A DNA stretch of 26,550 nucleotides from JAAXTT01 sp964530215. GTDB lineage: Bacteria > Bacillota > Desulfotomaculia > Desulfotomaculales > Desulfocucumaceae. Position 1 is the first letter of the stretch. Every line of letters starts with the position of its first letter. The notes under the pieces were generated by a model. It saw only the letters and a list, made by a program, of their open reading frames with translations. It was not told the DNA's origin and searched no databases. A program made the translations under genes and the position numbers. This document shows, in pieces, positions 6,548-15,040 of the stretch. The stretch is from assembly GCA_964530215.1 (NCBI GenBank), contig CAZHAJ010000010.1, forward strand, positions 1 to 26,550. The letters are read 5' to 3'.

Positions 6548-6582
6548 TTCTGGTTTCTGGCTTCTGACTTCTGTATTCCTCT
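6548..6582 (+). repeat. Heptanucleotide tandem tract (TTCTGNN), copy 1
   Basis: Four units TTCTGGT, TTCTGGC, TTCTGAC, TTCTGTA and a degenerate TTCCTCT follow one another with a strict 7-base period. The same tract at 25761-25795 differs only at the last base of units one and three. Confidence 0.75.
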
Positions 6583-6610
6583 GAAATTATATATCGATCA
6601 CAATTTCGGT

Positions 6611-6655
6611 TCTATTTACTCTCCCTTTATGGGGTTCTACCCCAGCAATTGACAG
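6611..6655 (+). repeat. Direct repeat R, second unit of copy 1
   Basis: A second unit of the 40-45 base repeat, ending CAATTGACAG. It forms the right edge of copy 1, and the matching unit forms the right edge of copy 2. Confidence 0.75.
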
Positions 6656-6668
6656 TGAACCTTAAAGT

Positions 6669-7439
6669 TTAGCCGGCCTTAGATTCTATCATCAATTTAT
6701 CTGCCACCATGGCGATGAATTCAGAGTTTGTAGGCTTACCCCTTTCAAGATTGATGGTGTAACCAAAGAACTTAGTCATCATATCAATATTACCCCGATC
6801 CCAAGCTAATTCAATTGCATGTCTGATGGCCCTTTCCACCCTACTGGAAGTTGTTTGATATTTTTGTGCAATCAACGGATAAAGTTCTTTTGTTACAGCA
6901 CCAAGTAGGTTTATATCATTAATAACCATTAGGATAGCGTCTCTTAAATAATGATATCCTTTAATATGGGCAGGAACCCCCATTTCATGAATAATATTCG
7001 TTACAGATATGTCCAAATTTTTGGGTTTTATGGGGTTAATATATTGATTGTCATTAAACCCGTTGGTGAGCTGTCTTACTCTAGAGGCCAATACCGAGAA
7101 GTCAAAGGGTTTTAGAATATAATAATCAGCCCCCAGTTCCAATGCTTTTTGGGTAACAGATTCCTGCCCGAAAGCTGTCAACATTATAACTTTGGGTTTA
7201 TTTGATACATATCCATTGGCTAATTTCTCAAGCACACCGATACCATCTAGGTGTGGCATTATAACATCTAGTACTAAAACGTCGGGCTTCTCTTTTTCTA
7301 TAAACTCTAATGCTTCTAAACCATTATAAGCGGTACCGACTAGCTTAAAGTCCTCCTGTTTGCTGATGAATTCCTTTAGTAATTCGCAGAACTCTCTGTT
7401 GTCATCAGCAATTACCAACTTGGTAGTATTTCTAGCCAT
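6669..7439 (-). CDS. spo0A: Sporulation master regulator Spo0A
   Basis: A 256-residue response regulator. The receiver domain has the acidic pocket D12-D13, the phosphoacceptor Asp58 in VLDVIMP, Thr88 in MLTAF and Lys110 in ILKPFDF. After a linker, the Spo0A effector domain has HIKGYHYLRDAI, the recognition-helix region SSRVERAIRHAIELAWDRGN and GKPTNSEFIA. It is the phosphorelay output that switches on sporulation genes by binding 0A boxes. The ATG at 7439 follows a G-rich GGGGGG site; a GTG 12 codons upstream has no ribosome site and is rejected. spoIVB lies upstream as in most spore formers, but with a terminator between, and spo0A has its own promoter. The repeat element begins 13 bases past its stop. 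Confidence 0.97.
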   Translation of the reverse strand: MARNTTKLVIADDNREFCELLKEFISKQEDFKLVGTAYNGLEALEFIEKEKPDVLVLDVIMPHLDGIGVLEKLANGYVSNKPKVIMLTAFGQESVTQKALELGADYYILKPFDFSVLASRVRQLTNGFNDNQYINPIKPKNLDISVTNIIHEMGVPAHIKGYHYLRDAILMVINDINLLGAVTKELYPLIAQKYQTTSSRVERAIRHAIELAWDRGNIDMMTKFFGYTINLERGKPTNSEFIAMVADKLMIESKAG

Positions 7440-7487
7440 GTGTTTAAGCCCCCCCAAAAAGTTAAATATTTTCACTCAATTAATTTA

Positions 7488-7527
7488 TTCGACGACTTAT
7501 AATAATCTCCTTCAATTGATATGTTAA
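7488..7527 (-). promoter_or_regulatory. spo0A promoter with a possible 0A box at the start site
   Basis: Reading the minus strand, TTAACA (7527-7522) and TATTAT (7504-7499) are exactly 17 bases apart, a good sigma-A-type promoter with a start near 7491. CGTCGAA at 7494-7488 matches the 0A box TGTCGAA at six of seven bases and covers that start, suggesting feedback by Spo0A. The box is inferred from one short match. Confidence 0.45.
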
Positions 7528-7620
7528 GATAGTAATGATTTTTGTCGGTTAATTTGACTTATTTCGCTAAATTTTACTATGTAAAATGGTTTTGCTTTTG
7601 CAATTAAATTATTATTATAA

Positions 7621-7646
7621 AAAATGAGGTCTTTAGACCTCATTTT
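7621..7646 (-). terminator. spoIVB terminator
   Basis: Eleven-base perfect arms (7621-7631 and 7636-7646) surround a 4-base loop. On the minus strand a TTTTTTATAATAATA tail follows. The hairpin overlaps the spoIVB stop codon and separates spoIVB from spo0A. Confidence 0.8.
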
Positions 7647-8838
7647 ATGACGCATTTTGTAATATATTGTCGGTAATATCTAATTCCTTTAGCATCCACT
7701 CAGCAGGTATCCCGTATCCCCGCAGAGGATCGTTCACAAAAACATGAGTCAGAACACCCACAAGCATTCCATTCTGTAATATAGGACTGCCACTCATTCC
7801 CTGGATAATTCCCCCGGTTTTATCAATAAGTTTTCTGTCTGTGATTTTTATTACCATTCCTTTGCCCCTGCTGTTCCAAGGATAAAAAATGTCTTGAATT
7901 TCTATTGAAAATTTTTCAATTTTTAAATCGTCTATCACAGTCAGTATTTCAGCCGGCCCTTCATTTATCTGATTGCTGGACGCAATAGGAATTGGCATAT
8001 TGTAATATGGATTATTTACAGCGCCCTCCAATTTACCCATTACACCGTATTTAGTGTTTTTTTCGATATTTCCCGATAACGTACTTTCATTAGTAAACAT
8101 ACCGATTTTTTCCCCTGGTTGTCCTTTAATTCCCTTTCTTATTCCTTTAATTGATGCTTCAAGTATTTTCCCTTCCCTTACATTTTTAGCTGCGCTATTG
8201 TCACTATCTGTTATTATGTGTCCCAATGCTGCAAAAGATTGGCTTTCAGGATGATAAAAGCTTAATGTTCCCACTCCCGAAGTTGTATCTTTGACATAAA
8301 TTCCTAACCTTGGATAACCTGTCTCTGGGCAGATAGCTGTCATTAATCGGGATTTAATGATTTTATCATTTCTTTTAATTTCTAATTTTACCGGCTTTTC
8401 ACCATTATTAATGATTTCTCTTTTCAAGCCCTGTTCGTCTTCTACAGCTTTATCGTTTACTTTAACAATAAAATCTCCAACTTTAATGCCTGCTTTTTGT
8501 GCGGGATTTATAGTACTACCTTTTGTATCACGTATATCATACATTCCCACCACCAAAACGCCTTTTGATTCAAGTATTAATCCGATTGAATGTCCTCCGG
8601 GAATAACTTTAACCGTGGAAGATAAAGCAGCAGTTGCTTTATAATTATTTTCTTGAGAAATGTGCTTTAATGATAACCTAAACTTTTTTAATTCGTTATT
8701 TTGTGATAGTAATTCTGATACCGCTGTAATCTTATTTTTGTCTAAATAATTTATTATAATCTTAGAGTGAGAAATATTTATAACACTGTAACATAAAAGA
8801 AAACCTAGAAATAATGCAACTAATATTGTTTTTCTAAT
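7645..8838 (-). CDS. spoIVB: SpoIVB serine peptidase, start codon anomalous
   Basis: The S55 peptidase SpoIVB signals from the forespore to activate pro-sigma-K processing. The reading frame gives about 397 residues: a transmembrane anchor (about 5-22, TILVALFLGFLLCY), a PDZ domain (about 80-165, with VIPGGHSIG and AGIKVGDFI), and a peptidase domain with the catalytic His in ALGHIIT (about 207) and Ser in GMSGSP (about 349). No ATG, GTG or TTG opens this frame before codon 95. An ATG behind AAAGGAGTG at 8845 is out of frame and stops after three codons. Either ATT at 8838 is used, or the A4 run at 8839-8842 has one base too many; removing one base gives MFIRKTILV in frame. An apparent start at 8556 would lose the anchor and half the PDZ domain, so it is rejected. 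Confidence 0.88.
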   Translation of the reverse strand: MRKTILVALFLGFLLCYSVINISHSKIIINYLDKNKITAVSELLSQNNELKKFRLSLKHISQENNYKATAALSSTVKVIPGGHSIGLILESKGVLVVGMYDIRDTKGSTINPAQKAGIKVGDFIVKVNDKAVEDEQGLKREIINNGEKPVKLEIKRNDKIIKSRLMTAICPETGYPRLGIYVKDTTSGVGTLSFYHPESQSFAALGHIITDSDNSAAKNVREGKILEASIKGIRKGIKGQPGEKIGMFTNESTLSGNIEKNTKYGVMGKLEGAVNNPYYNMPIPIASSNQINEGPAEILTVIDDLKIEKFSIEIQDIFYPWNSRGKGMVIKITDRKLIDKTGGIIQGMSGSPILQNGMLVGVLTHVFVNDPLRGYGIPAEWMLKELDITDNILQNAS

Positions 8839-9025
8839 AAAACATCACTCCTTTGTTGATATTTAACAATCACCTCCAAGAAATGTGAGAATTTAATATA
8901 AAACTGAATGGTATTAAGTTGACCTTTTTAATTAGATATTATTCCATCTAATTTAGTAGTTCTTTGCCAACTCTACTTATAATGCGGTGTTTTAGTTTTT
9001 GTTTATTTTTTCTTAAAAAGCTATG

Positions 9026-9055
9026 AATAAATAAAAAAAGCGCATAAAAATGCGC
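9026..9055 (-). terminator. Terminator after recN
   Basis: GCGCAT and ATGCGC (9040-9045 and 9050-9055) surround a 4-base loop. On the minus strand TTTTTTTATTTATT follows directly. This is a textbook intrinsic terminator and marks the end of the xseA-to-recN transcript. Confidence 0.85.
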
Positions 9056-9116
9056 AAAATAAAATATTTATGGATAATAAGTATTTTAAGAAAAAATAAA
9101 AAATTGACTTATATGG

Positions 9117-10793
9117 TTATTTATTTAATAATTCTCTGGCATGATCCAAAGCCGTCCTGTCATTTTCTGTACCGCCCAACATTCGGGTTAATTCTTTTAA
9201 TCTTCCGTTTTCATCTAAAGTAATTACATGAGCAAAGGTTTTATCCTTCATTTGACATTTACATATCAATAGGTGATTGTCTGCCAAGCTGGCTAAAGGC
9301 GAAGAGTGAGTTATGCTTATAATTTGTCTGTTTTCAGCTAGTTTCGATAATTTCTGGCCCAATGACCAAATGGTTTTTCCTCCTATTCCGGTATCTATTT
9401 CATCGAAAATTAATGTGGGAATATCTTCGGTTTCTGCAAGAATGGTTTTAATCGCCAACATTATTCGTGATGTTTCCCCTCCGGAAGCCACTTTAGACAA
9501 TGGTTTCAGTGGCTCACCGGGATTTGTAGATATAAAGAATTCTGCCTTTTCACTACCAGATTCAGTTATATTAATATTTTCTGTAAAAATAATCTTAAAG
9601 CTAACACCGCCCATTTTCAGGTGAGCCAGCTCTTTGGTGATATTGTTTTCTAACCTAACTGCTGTTTCAGATCTTAAGGTGCTAAGTTCCGCAGCTGCTA
9701 ATTCAAGTGCAGCTTTTATTTTTTGATGTTCTTCTTCCATAGACCTAAGGCTTTGTTCAGCATTATCCATCTCCAGTAATTTCTTCTCTATCTCTTGACG
9801 ATAGTTTAAGATCTCTTCAATGGATTCACCATATTTTCTTTTAAGTTTTGTAATTTGCTCCAGCCGCTCCTCCACTGCTTCCAAACTCAATGGATAAAAC
9901 TCCAAGTTATCTCTATATTGCGATAAGTTGCGGCTGGATTCTTCCATTTGATATAAAGCACTGGCCATCATAGCTCTGGTTTCTGTAAGAATGGGATCAA
10001 TTTCTGCCAGATTATCCAGCAATTTTAACGCCTTACCTGCTGAATCCAATATTGAAAAAGGGGATTCCGACATACCATTAATTAAATGGTAACTTTCATT
10101 TACTAACAGTGAAATTTTTTCAATATTAGATAATCTGTTTCTTTCTGTAAGCAACTCCACATCTTCGCCAGGAGAAAGAAATACATTATCGATGTCATTA
10201 ATTTGATAGTTTATTAAGTCTTGTTCCTTAGCTGCATCCTGGTTTTGTATGCGAAGTTTTTCGATATTTTTAAAGAGCAGGGAATGCTGCTGGTAAAGTT
10301 TACTTACCTGAGCCCTACAGTTTAAGAGCTTTTCTCCACCGTAAGCATCTAATATAAACAGCTGTCTTTCCTGACTAAACAATAACTGTTGCTCGTTTTG
10401 GCCTTGAATATCAATAAGCCTTTGCCCTATTTCTTTAAAAGTGCTTAAGTTAACCATTTGACCGTTTACTCGGCAAAGGTTCCTGCCGTTATTATTTATT
10501 ACCCTTGAGAGGATGAGCAACTCATCCTTTTGAATTTGAATGTTGTTTCTGTTCAACAGGTCAGTTATTTCATTACTCAAAGTCAGATTAAAAGCAGCTT
10601 GTATTAATGCCTCTTGGCATCCCGAACGGATATATTGGGCAAGGGCACGACCTCCGGATACAACACCTATAGCATCAACAACAATAGATTTTCCGGATCC
10701 GGTTTCTCCGGATAAAACATTTAAACCTGCAGTAAAATTAATTTCAGTTTTTTCAATTATGCCAAAATCTTTAATATAGAGATTTAATAACAT
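9117..10793 (-). CDS. recN: DNA repair protein RecN
   Basis: A 558-residue SMC-like ATPase, close to the family's usual length. Walker A is GETGSGKS (about residues 30-37), the ABC signature is SGGETSRIMLA and Walker B is TLIFDEIDTGIGG, with long coiled-coil arms (about 150-380) between them. RecN acts early in double-strand break repair by holding DNA ends together. The ATG follows AAAGGGGAA. It is the last gene of the chain and starts 14 bases after mnmM. In many Firmicutes argR sits between nadK and recN; here mnmM takes that place. Confidence 0.97.
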   Translation of the reverse strand: MLLNLYIKDFGIIEKTEINFTAGLNVLSGETGSGKSIVVDAIGVVSGGRALAQYIRSGCQEALIQAAFNLTLSNEITDLLNRNNIQIQKDELLILSRVINNNGRNLCRVNGQMVNLSTFKEIGQRLIDIQGQNEQQLLFSQERQLFILDAYGGEKLLNCRAQVSKLYQQHSLLFKNIEKLRIQNQDAAKEQDLINYQINDIDNVFLSPGEDVELLTERNRLSNIEKISLLVNESYHLINGMSESPFSILDSAGKALKLLDNLAEIDPILTETRAMMASALYQMEESSRNLSQYRDNLEFYPLSLEAVEERLEQITKLKRKYGESIEEILNYRQEIEKKLLEMDNAEQSLRSMEEEHQKIKAALELAAAELSTLRSETAVRLENNITKELAHLKMGGVSFKIIFTENINITESGSEKAEFFISTNPGEPLKPLSKVASGGETSRIMLAIKTILAETEDIPTLIFDEIDTGIGGKTIWSLGQKLSKLAENRQIISITHSSPLASLADNHLLICKCQMKDKTFAHVITLDENGRLKELTRMLGGTENDRTALDHARELLNK

Positions 10794-10807
10794 AATTTGG
10801 TTCCCCT

Positions 10808-11401
10808 TTATATCTGCCTTTTATTACTACTCGACATTCTTGTTGCAAAGTAAAGTACGGGGCTGTTGGCTATGCTGTTATGAAAAACCATTTTTTGAAC
10901 ATTGAAAATTTTTATCTCAAGTCCCGTGAACAGACTATCTACCAAGGCAGCTTCTTCTTGTGAGCCAGGATGTCCGGTATAGACCACCACACTGATACGT
11001 CCACCGACTTTCAATAGATGCAGTGCTGACAGTATCGCATCCTTAGTAGATTTCGGTTCTGTTACAATTTCCTTGTCTCCCCCGGGTAAGTATCCTAAAT
11101 TGAACATAGCTCCATCGATGGGTTGACTTATGAAGTTTGAAATTTTTTGGTGTCCGGCCAAGATTACTGAAACCCGACCGCTTAGATTATCGGCTAATAC
11201 TAGCTCTTTGGTATTCTTTATTGCTTCTTCTTGAATATCAAATGCAAATACATGTCCCTGGGAGCCGATTCGTTCTGCCATAAAAAGAGTGTCATGACCG
11301 TTTCCGGCAGTTGCATCCACCACAACTGCACCGTTAAATAATACAGGAGACATAAATACCCGTGCCCACTGTACCGCACTGGCAGGGTTGTTGATTAACA
11401 T
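10808..11401 (-). CDS. mnmM: tRNA wobble-uridine methyltransferase MnmM (YtqB)
   Basis: A 197-residue class I methyltransferase of the YtqB type (PF06962, formerly 'rRNA methylase'). Motif I is VVDATAGNGHDT (about residues 27-38), and the catalytic-site motif is FNLGYLPGGDK (about 100-110). In B. subtilis YtqB was shown to be MnmM, which methylates nm5s2U to mnm5s2U at tRNA position 34. The start ATG follows AGGGGAT and overlaps the nadK stop by seven bases. Its pathway partner mnmL lies upstream in the same chain, at 16790-17758. The function here rests on homology to YtqB. Confidence 0.85.
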   Translation of the reverse strand: MLINNPASAVQWARVFMSPVLFNGAVVVDATAGNGHDTLFMAERIGSQGHVFAFDIQEEAIKNTKELVLADNLSGRVSVILAGHQKISNFISQPIDGAMFNLGYLPGGDKEIVTEPKSTKDAILSALHLLKVGGRISVVVYTGHPGSQEEAALVDSLFTGLEIKIFNVQKMVFHNSIANSPVLYFATRMSSSNKRQI

Positions 11402-12263
11402 TGACGCAGATCCCCTTCTCGCATCTTATGTTTGAGCACTCGGAAAAAATTTCTGGTCTCTAATTTAACAAATTTTACTTTATAGGAAGCTTGAGTAATC
11501 AGAACTCGGTCATTTTTTTCCAATTGTAACCCATGTTGCCCGTCCATAGTGAGCATTACCTCGTCTATATTGGAAATTAACTCCACTTCTATTAAGGAGC
11601 TGGGAGAAACGATGATGGGTCTGGCCCATAGGGCATGGGTACAAATGGGAGTTACCAGCATGATGTCTAAATCCGGGGTCACCACAGGACCTCCTGCTGA
11701 TAGAGAATATGCTGTGGAACCGGTAGGTGTTGATATAATCAGTCCGTCTGCAGGGTAAATCCCCACTGATTCACCTGAGATTTTTAACTCAAAATAGATG
11801 AGACGTGCAAAAGCACCTTTTGTTAATACAGCATCGTTTAGAGCTATGTGCTTGGCAATTACTTTTCCGTCACGAAGCACTGATGCCTCGATCATCATTC
11901 GCTCCTCTATATGGTAATCTTTGCTGATTATACTTTCTAATCCCAGTTGAATGTTTGATACATCCACTTCGGAGAGAAAGCCAAGTCTTCCTAGATTTAT
12001 TCCCAGTAATGGAACTCCGCTGGGAGCTACCAAGCGACCACTGTTTAATATTGTGCCGTCACCACCGAAGACCAACAGGCATTCAATATTATTAACCATT
12101 TCATCTAAAGAGGCTGTTTGAATTCCTAGCCCAATTCGCTTCCTCAGTGGTTCTTGAGCCAGTATTGCAATATTGTTTTCGGTAAAACAGCTGCATACTT
12201 TTTTATCAGGTCGTCAAGTCCCTCTTTACCTAAATTAGCCATAATGCCTATTGACCGTGTCAT
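11395..12263 (-). CDS. nadK: NAD kinase, apparent frameshift near the N-terminus
   Basis: NAD kinase makes NADP from NAD and ATP. The catalytic GGDGT motif is at about residue 65 of the full protein, followed by LGINLGRLGFL, the NAD-site GSTAYSLSAGGPVV and TMDGQ. The long open part begins at 12099, too late for a complete enzyme. Upstream, an ATG at 12263 after GGAGG starts MTRSIGIMANLGKEGL, the normal NadK N-terminus, and reads to LIKK; the frame then shifts at a run of six A (minus strand, 12204-12199). One extra base there gives a continuous 289-residue protein. Both halves look well conserved, so a sequencing or assembly error in the homopolymer is more likely than a dead gene. It overlaps mnmM by seven bases and follows tlyA by 35. 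Confidence 0.88.
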
Positions 12264-12298
12264 TTCATCCTCCAGCAGTAGATTTTTATAAGTATCAT

Positions 12299-13108
12299 TT
12301 ATTTTACAGTGAGGTTATTATGTGCATTTTCAACCACTTTGCTGATTTCTTGCTGGTCCATTACTTTAAGTGCAGAGAAATCAAAGTGGATTAAATACTC
12401 GATGTTTCCCTCGGGTCCTTTTATGGGAGAGTAATCTAGTCCCATAACACCCCAATCCCTGCCTTCCATAAATGAGCATAATCTGGACAATACTTGATTA
12501 TGAACTTGAGGGTTCCTGACCACCCCTTTTTTGCCGACATTTTCTCTGCCTGCCTCGAATTGAGGTTTAATCAGTGCTATGCCTTGGGCTTCGGGAACTG
12601 TAATCTCATTAATTTTGTCCATAACTTTTTCCAAAGAGATAAAAGAAACATCAATTGTAACAAAATCAGGAGGCGGACTCAATTGCTCAGCATTTAAATT
12701 CCTTATATTGGTTCTTTCAAGTACTACTACTCTGGCATCAGTTCGAAGTTTCCATGCCAGTTGTCCATATCCTACATCTACCGAGTATACTTTTTTTGCT
12801 CCGAACTGCAAGGCACAGTGAGTAAATCCTCCCGTTGATGCTCCTACGTCCAGCACGATCCGGTCAGCGAGATTAATCTCAAATACCTTTAGGGCTTTTT
12901 CCAACTTTAAGCCACCCCTGCTGACGTAGGGTTGGCTGCCGTTAACTTTTATCGTCACAGTGGTTTCCACCGATGTTCCTGCTTTTTCAGCTTTTACTCC
13001 GTTAACCCACACTTGGCCAGCCATAATCGCTGAGCGAGCTTTTTCCCTGCTGTCAAAGTATCCTGAATTGAAAAGAAAAACGTCTAGTCTTTCTTTTTTA
13101 ACAGTCAA
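12299..13108 (-). CDS. tlyA: TlyA family RNA 2'-O-methyltransferase
   Basis: A 269-residue protein with an N-terminal S4 RNA-binding domain (about 1-65, RLDVFLFNSGYFDSREKAR) and an FtsJ-like methyltransferase domain. The latter has VLDVGASTGGFT (about 86), DVGYGQLAWKLR, VTIDVSFISL and LIKPQFEAGR, giving the K-D-K type set of 2'-O-methyltransferases. TlyA in mycobacteria methylates rRNA; Firmicute members are also called YqxC. The TTG start lies seven bases after GGGAGGAA and overlaps the dxs stop by four bases, which shows translational coupling. Confidence 0.93.
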   Translation of the reverse strand: MTVKKERLDVFLFNSGYFDSREKARSAIMAGQVWVNGVKAEKAGTSVETTVTIKVNGSQPYVSRGGLKLEKALKVFEINLADRIVLDVGASTGGFTHCALQFGAKKVYSVDVGYGQLAWKLRTDARVVVLERTNIRNLNAEQLSPPPDFVTIDVSFISLEKVMDKINEITVPEAQGIALIKPQFEAGRENVGKKGVVRNPQVHNQVLSRLCSFMEGRDWGVMGLDYSPIKGPEGNIEYLIHFDFSALKVMDQQEISKVVENAHNNLTVK

Positions 13109-15024
13109 TCTCTTTTCCTCCCAATAACAGAAAGCTTTTTCTTAGTCCCGCAAGGATTTTTGAGCATGGAAAAAGCATTGGCAACTATGTGTTCGGTTGT
13201 TAACCTGTACTCAGCCAACAACAGGTCTTTATTGCCATGTTCTATAAATCGGTCAGGTATACCCATATTTAGTACCTGTATATTTTCAATTCCCAGACTG
13301 TTAATCTCAGCAAGCACTTTTCTTCCAAAACCGCCTTCCAACACACCCTCTTCAATAGTAATAATTTTTTTAGTTCTTTTTGCGTATTTGCTGATCAAGG
13401 ATTTGTCAATTGGCTTAACAAATCTTGCATTTATCAAAGCTGTTGAAATATTGTATTTTGCTAAATAGTCTGCGGCTTTTTCTGCCGTCTGGAGCATTGT
13501 GCCCACAGTAACGATGGTGATATCAGAACCGTCCCTGATTAGCTGTCCTTCGCCAAAGGGCAGAGATTGAAGCTGCTCCTCCAGTGCACATCCGATTCCG
13601 GCACCCCTTGGGTATCTGACAGCAATGGGACCGTCATGATTAATAGCTGTATTAATCATATGTCTTAGTTCATTTTCATCTTTAGGAGACATAATTGCCA
13701 TGTTTGGCATTTGTCCTAGATATGCAAGATCAAATACACCATGATGGGTAGGTCCGTCATCTCCCACAAGGCCACTTCTATCCAGTAAGAAAGTTACCGG
13801 CAAGTTTTGCAAACATACATCGTGCAGCACTTGATCATAGGCTCTCTGCAGAAAAGTTGAGTATACTGCCACCACAGGCTTAAGACCTTGGGTTGCCATA
13901 GCTGCAGCCATGGTTACGGCATGTTGTTCCGCAATGCCAACATCAAAAAACCTGTCAGGGTACTTCATGGCAAATTGGGACAATCCTGTTCCTCCTGTCA
14001 TAGCAGCAGTTATAGCAATAATGGAAGTGCTTTTTTCTGAAAGCTCACAAAGTGTTTTGCCAGCCACTTCTGTATAGCTAAGGGAATCACTGGTTTTAAA
14101 TGGATCTCCAGTTTTTACGTTAAAGGGCCCTATTCCATGAAATTTACCCGGCATTTTTTCTGCAGGCAAATATCCCTTGCCTTTCTTTGTTATTACATGG
14201 ATTAAAACGGGACTGTTTATACCTTTTGCCTTTTTCATTATATCCATCATGTCTTCAATGTTATGACCGTCTATAGGGCCAAGATATACAAATCCCAGTT
14301 CTTCAAAAAGGATTCCTTGTACCACTAAATATTTTAAACTGTCCTTAAGTCTGTCTGCTGCTTTCAGCATTGTGGGACCGATGGCTGGAATTTTTTTCAT
14401 AATACTTTCAATTTCTTCTTTACCCCTGAAGTATTTAGGGTCGGTCCTGAGCCGAGTGAGATACCTTGATAAACCGCCGACGTTTTTTGCTATAGACATT
14501 TCGTTATCATTTAGTATCACGATTATGTTTTTCTTTAAAAGACAGGCGTTGTTCATAGCCTCAAAGGCCATGCCCCCAGTCATAGCTCCATCACCGATAA
14601 CAGCTGTTACTGAATGTTTTTCACCTTTTAGATCTCGGGCGATAGCCATGCCTAAAGCTATAGACAGTGATGTGCTGCTATGTCCTGTTATGAAAGCATC
14701 ATGTTCACTTTCACCGGGACTGGGAAATCCGCTTATTCCTCCATGCTTTCTTAGGCTGCTGAAATTTTCGTATCTGCCGGTTAGCAGTTTGTGGACATAA
14801 CATTGATGACCCACATCCCAAATGATTTTATCTTGGGGAGTCTGGAATACTCTATGAAGTGCCAGCGTAAGTTCCACTACACCTAGATTGGGAGCCAGAT
14901 GACCACCATTTTGGGATACGGTGGCTATTAACTCTTCTCTAATTTCTTCAGCTAAATCTTTTAATTGTGATAATGTCAGATTGTTTATATCTTTAGGATC
15001 TTTTATTTTTGGCAGCAGATTCAA
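13105..15024 (-). CDS. dxs: 1-deoxy-D-xylulose-5-phosphate synthase
   Basis: A 639-residue thiamin-diphosphate enzyme that condenses pyruvate and glyceraldehyde 3-phosphate in the first step of the MEP isoprenoid route. Visible motifs are HLAPNLGVVELT with IWDVGHQCYVHK (N-terminal), the TPP motif GDGAMTGG down to the conserved Asn of NDNEMSI, GPIDGHN, and the pyrimidine-domain DRSGLVGDDGPTHHG. The start is TTG eight bases after GGGAGTG. It follows the small membrane protein gene by 16 bases, and ispA of the same pathway is one gene further upstream. Confidence 0.97.
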   Translation of the reverse strand: MNLLPKIKDPKDINNLTLSQLKDLAEEIREELIATVSQNGGHLAPNLGVVELTLALHRVFQTPQDKIIWDVGHQCYVHKLLTGRYENFSSLRKHGGISGFPSPGESEHDAFITGHSSTSLSIALGMAIARDLKGEKHSVTAVIGDGAMTGGMAFEAMNNACLLKKNIIVILNDNEMSIAKNVGGLSRYLTRLRTDPKYFRGKEEIESIMKKIPAIGPTMLKAADRLKDSLKYLVVQGILFEELGFVYLGPIDGHNIEDMMDIMKKAKGINSPVLIHVITKKGKGYLPAEKMPGKFHGIGPFNVKTGDPFKTSDSLSYTEVAGKTLCELSEKSTSIIAITAAMTGGTGLSQFAMKYPDRFFDVGIAEQHAVTMAAAMATQGLKPVVAVYSTFLQRAYDQVLHDVCLQNLPVTFLLDRSGLVGDDGPTHHGVFDLAYLGQMPNMAIMSPKDENELRHMINTAINHDGPIAVRYPRGAGIGCALEEQLQSLPFGEGQLIRDGSDITIVTVGTMLQTAEKAADYLAKYNISTALINARFVKPIDKSLISKYAKRTKKIITIEEGVLEGGFGRKVLAEINSLGIENIQVLNMGIPDRFIEHGNKDLLLAEYRLTTEHIVANAFSMLKNPCGTKKKLSVIGRKRD

Positions 15025-15040
15025 TTAAAACACTCCCTGC

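Larger units (their letters stand above)
6039..6655 (+). repeat. Composite dispersed repeat, copy 1
   Basis: This interval matches 25330-25867 in the same orientation. In order it holds the transposase stub, a 241-base core (6201-6441) differing from copy 2 at only nine positions with no gaps, a 13-bp hairpin unique to this copy, a 40-base direct repeat, a heptad tract and a 45-base direct repeat. It ends 13 bases from the stop codon of spo0A. Apart from the transposase stub there is no gene in it. The 5967-6668 gap is fully accounted for by this element. Confidence 0.9.

Noticed and set aside
6548..6582. CRISPR array
   Set aside because: Seven-base units without spacers and no cas genes.
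6458..6652. 64-residue plus-strand open frame covering direct repeats R
   Set aside because: It is made of the two repeat units and the heptad tract; no family resemblance and no ribosome site.
7440..7475. Longer Spo0A starting at GTG 7475
   Set aside because: No ribosome site in front of it, and the first 12 residues do not belong to the receiver fold; the ATG at 7439 has a G-rich site.
8930..8953. AATTAGAT...ATCTAATT inverted repeat upstream of spoIVB as an operator
   Set aside because: Eight AT-rich bases with an 8-base loop in an AT-rich gap are expected by chance; no known regulator motif fits.
10794..12300. argR expected between nadK and recN
   Set aside because: The interval is filled by mnmM; no ArgR-like sequence is visible on either strand.
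13160..14800. Open frames on the plus strand opposite dxs and other core genes
   Set aside because: They are shadows of strongly conserved minus-strand genes, without ribosome sites or family motifs.
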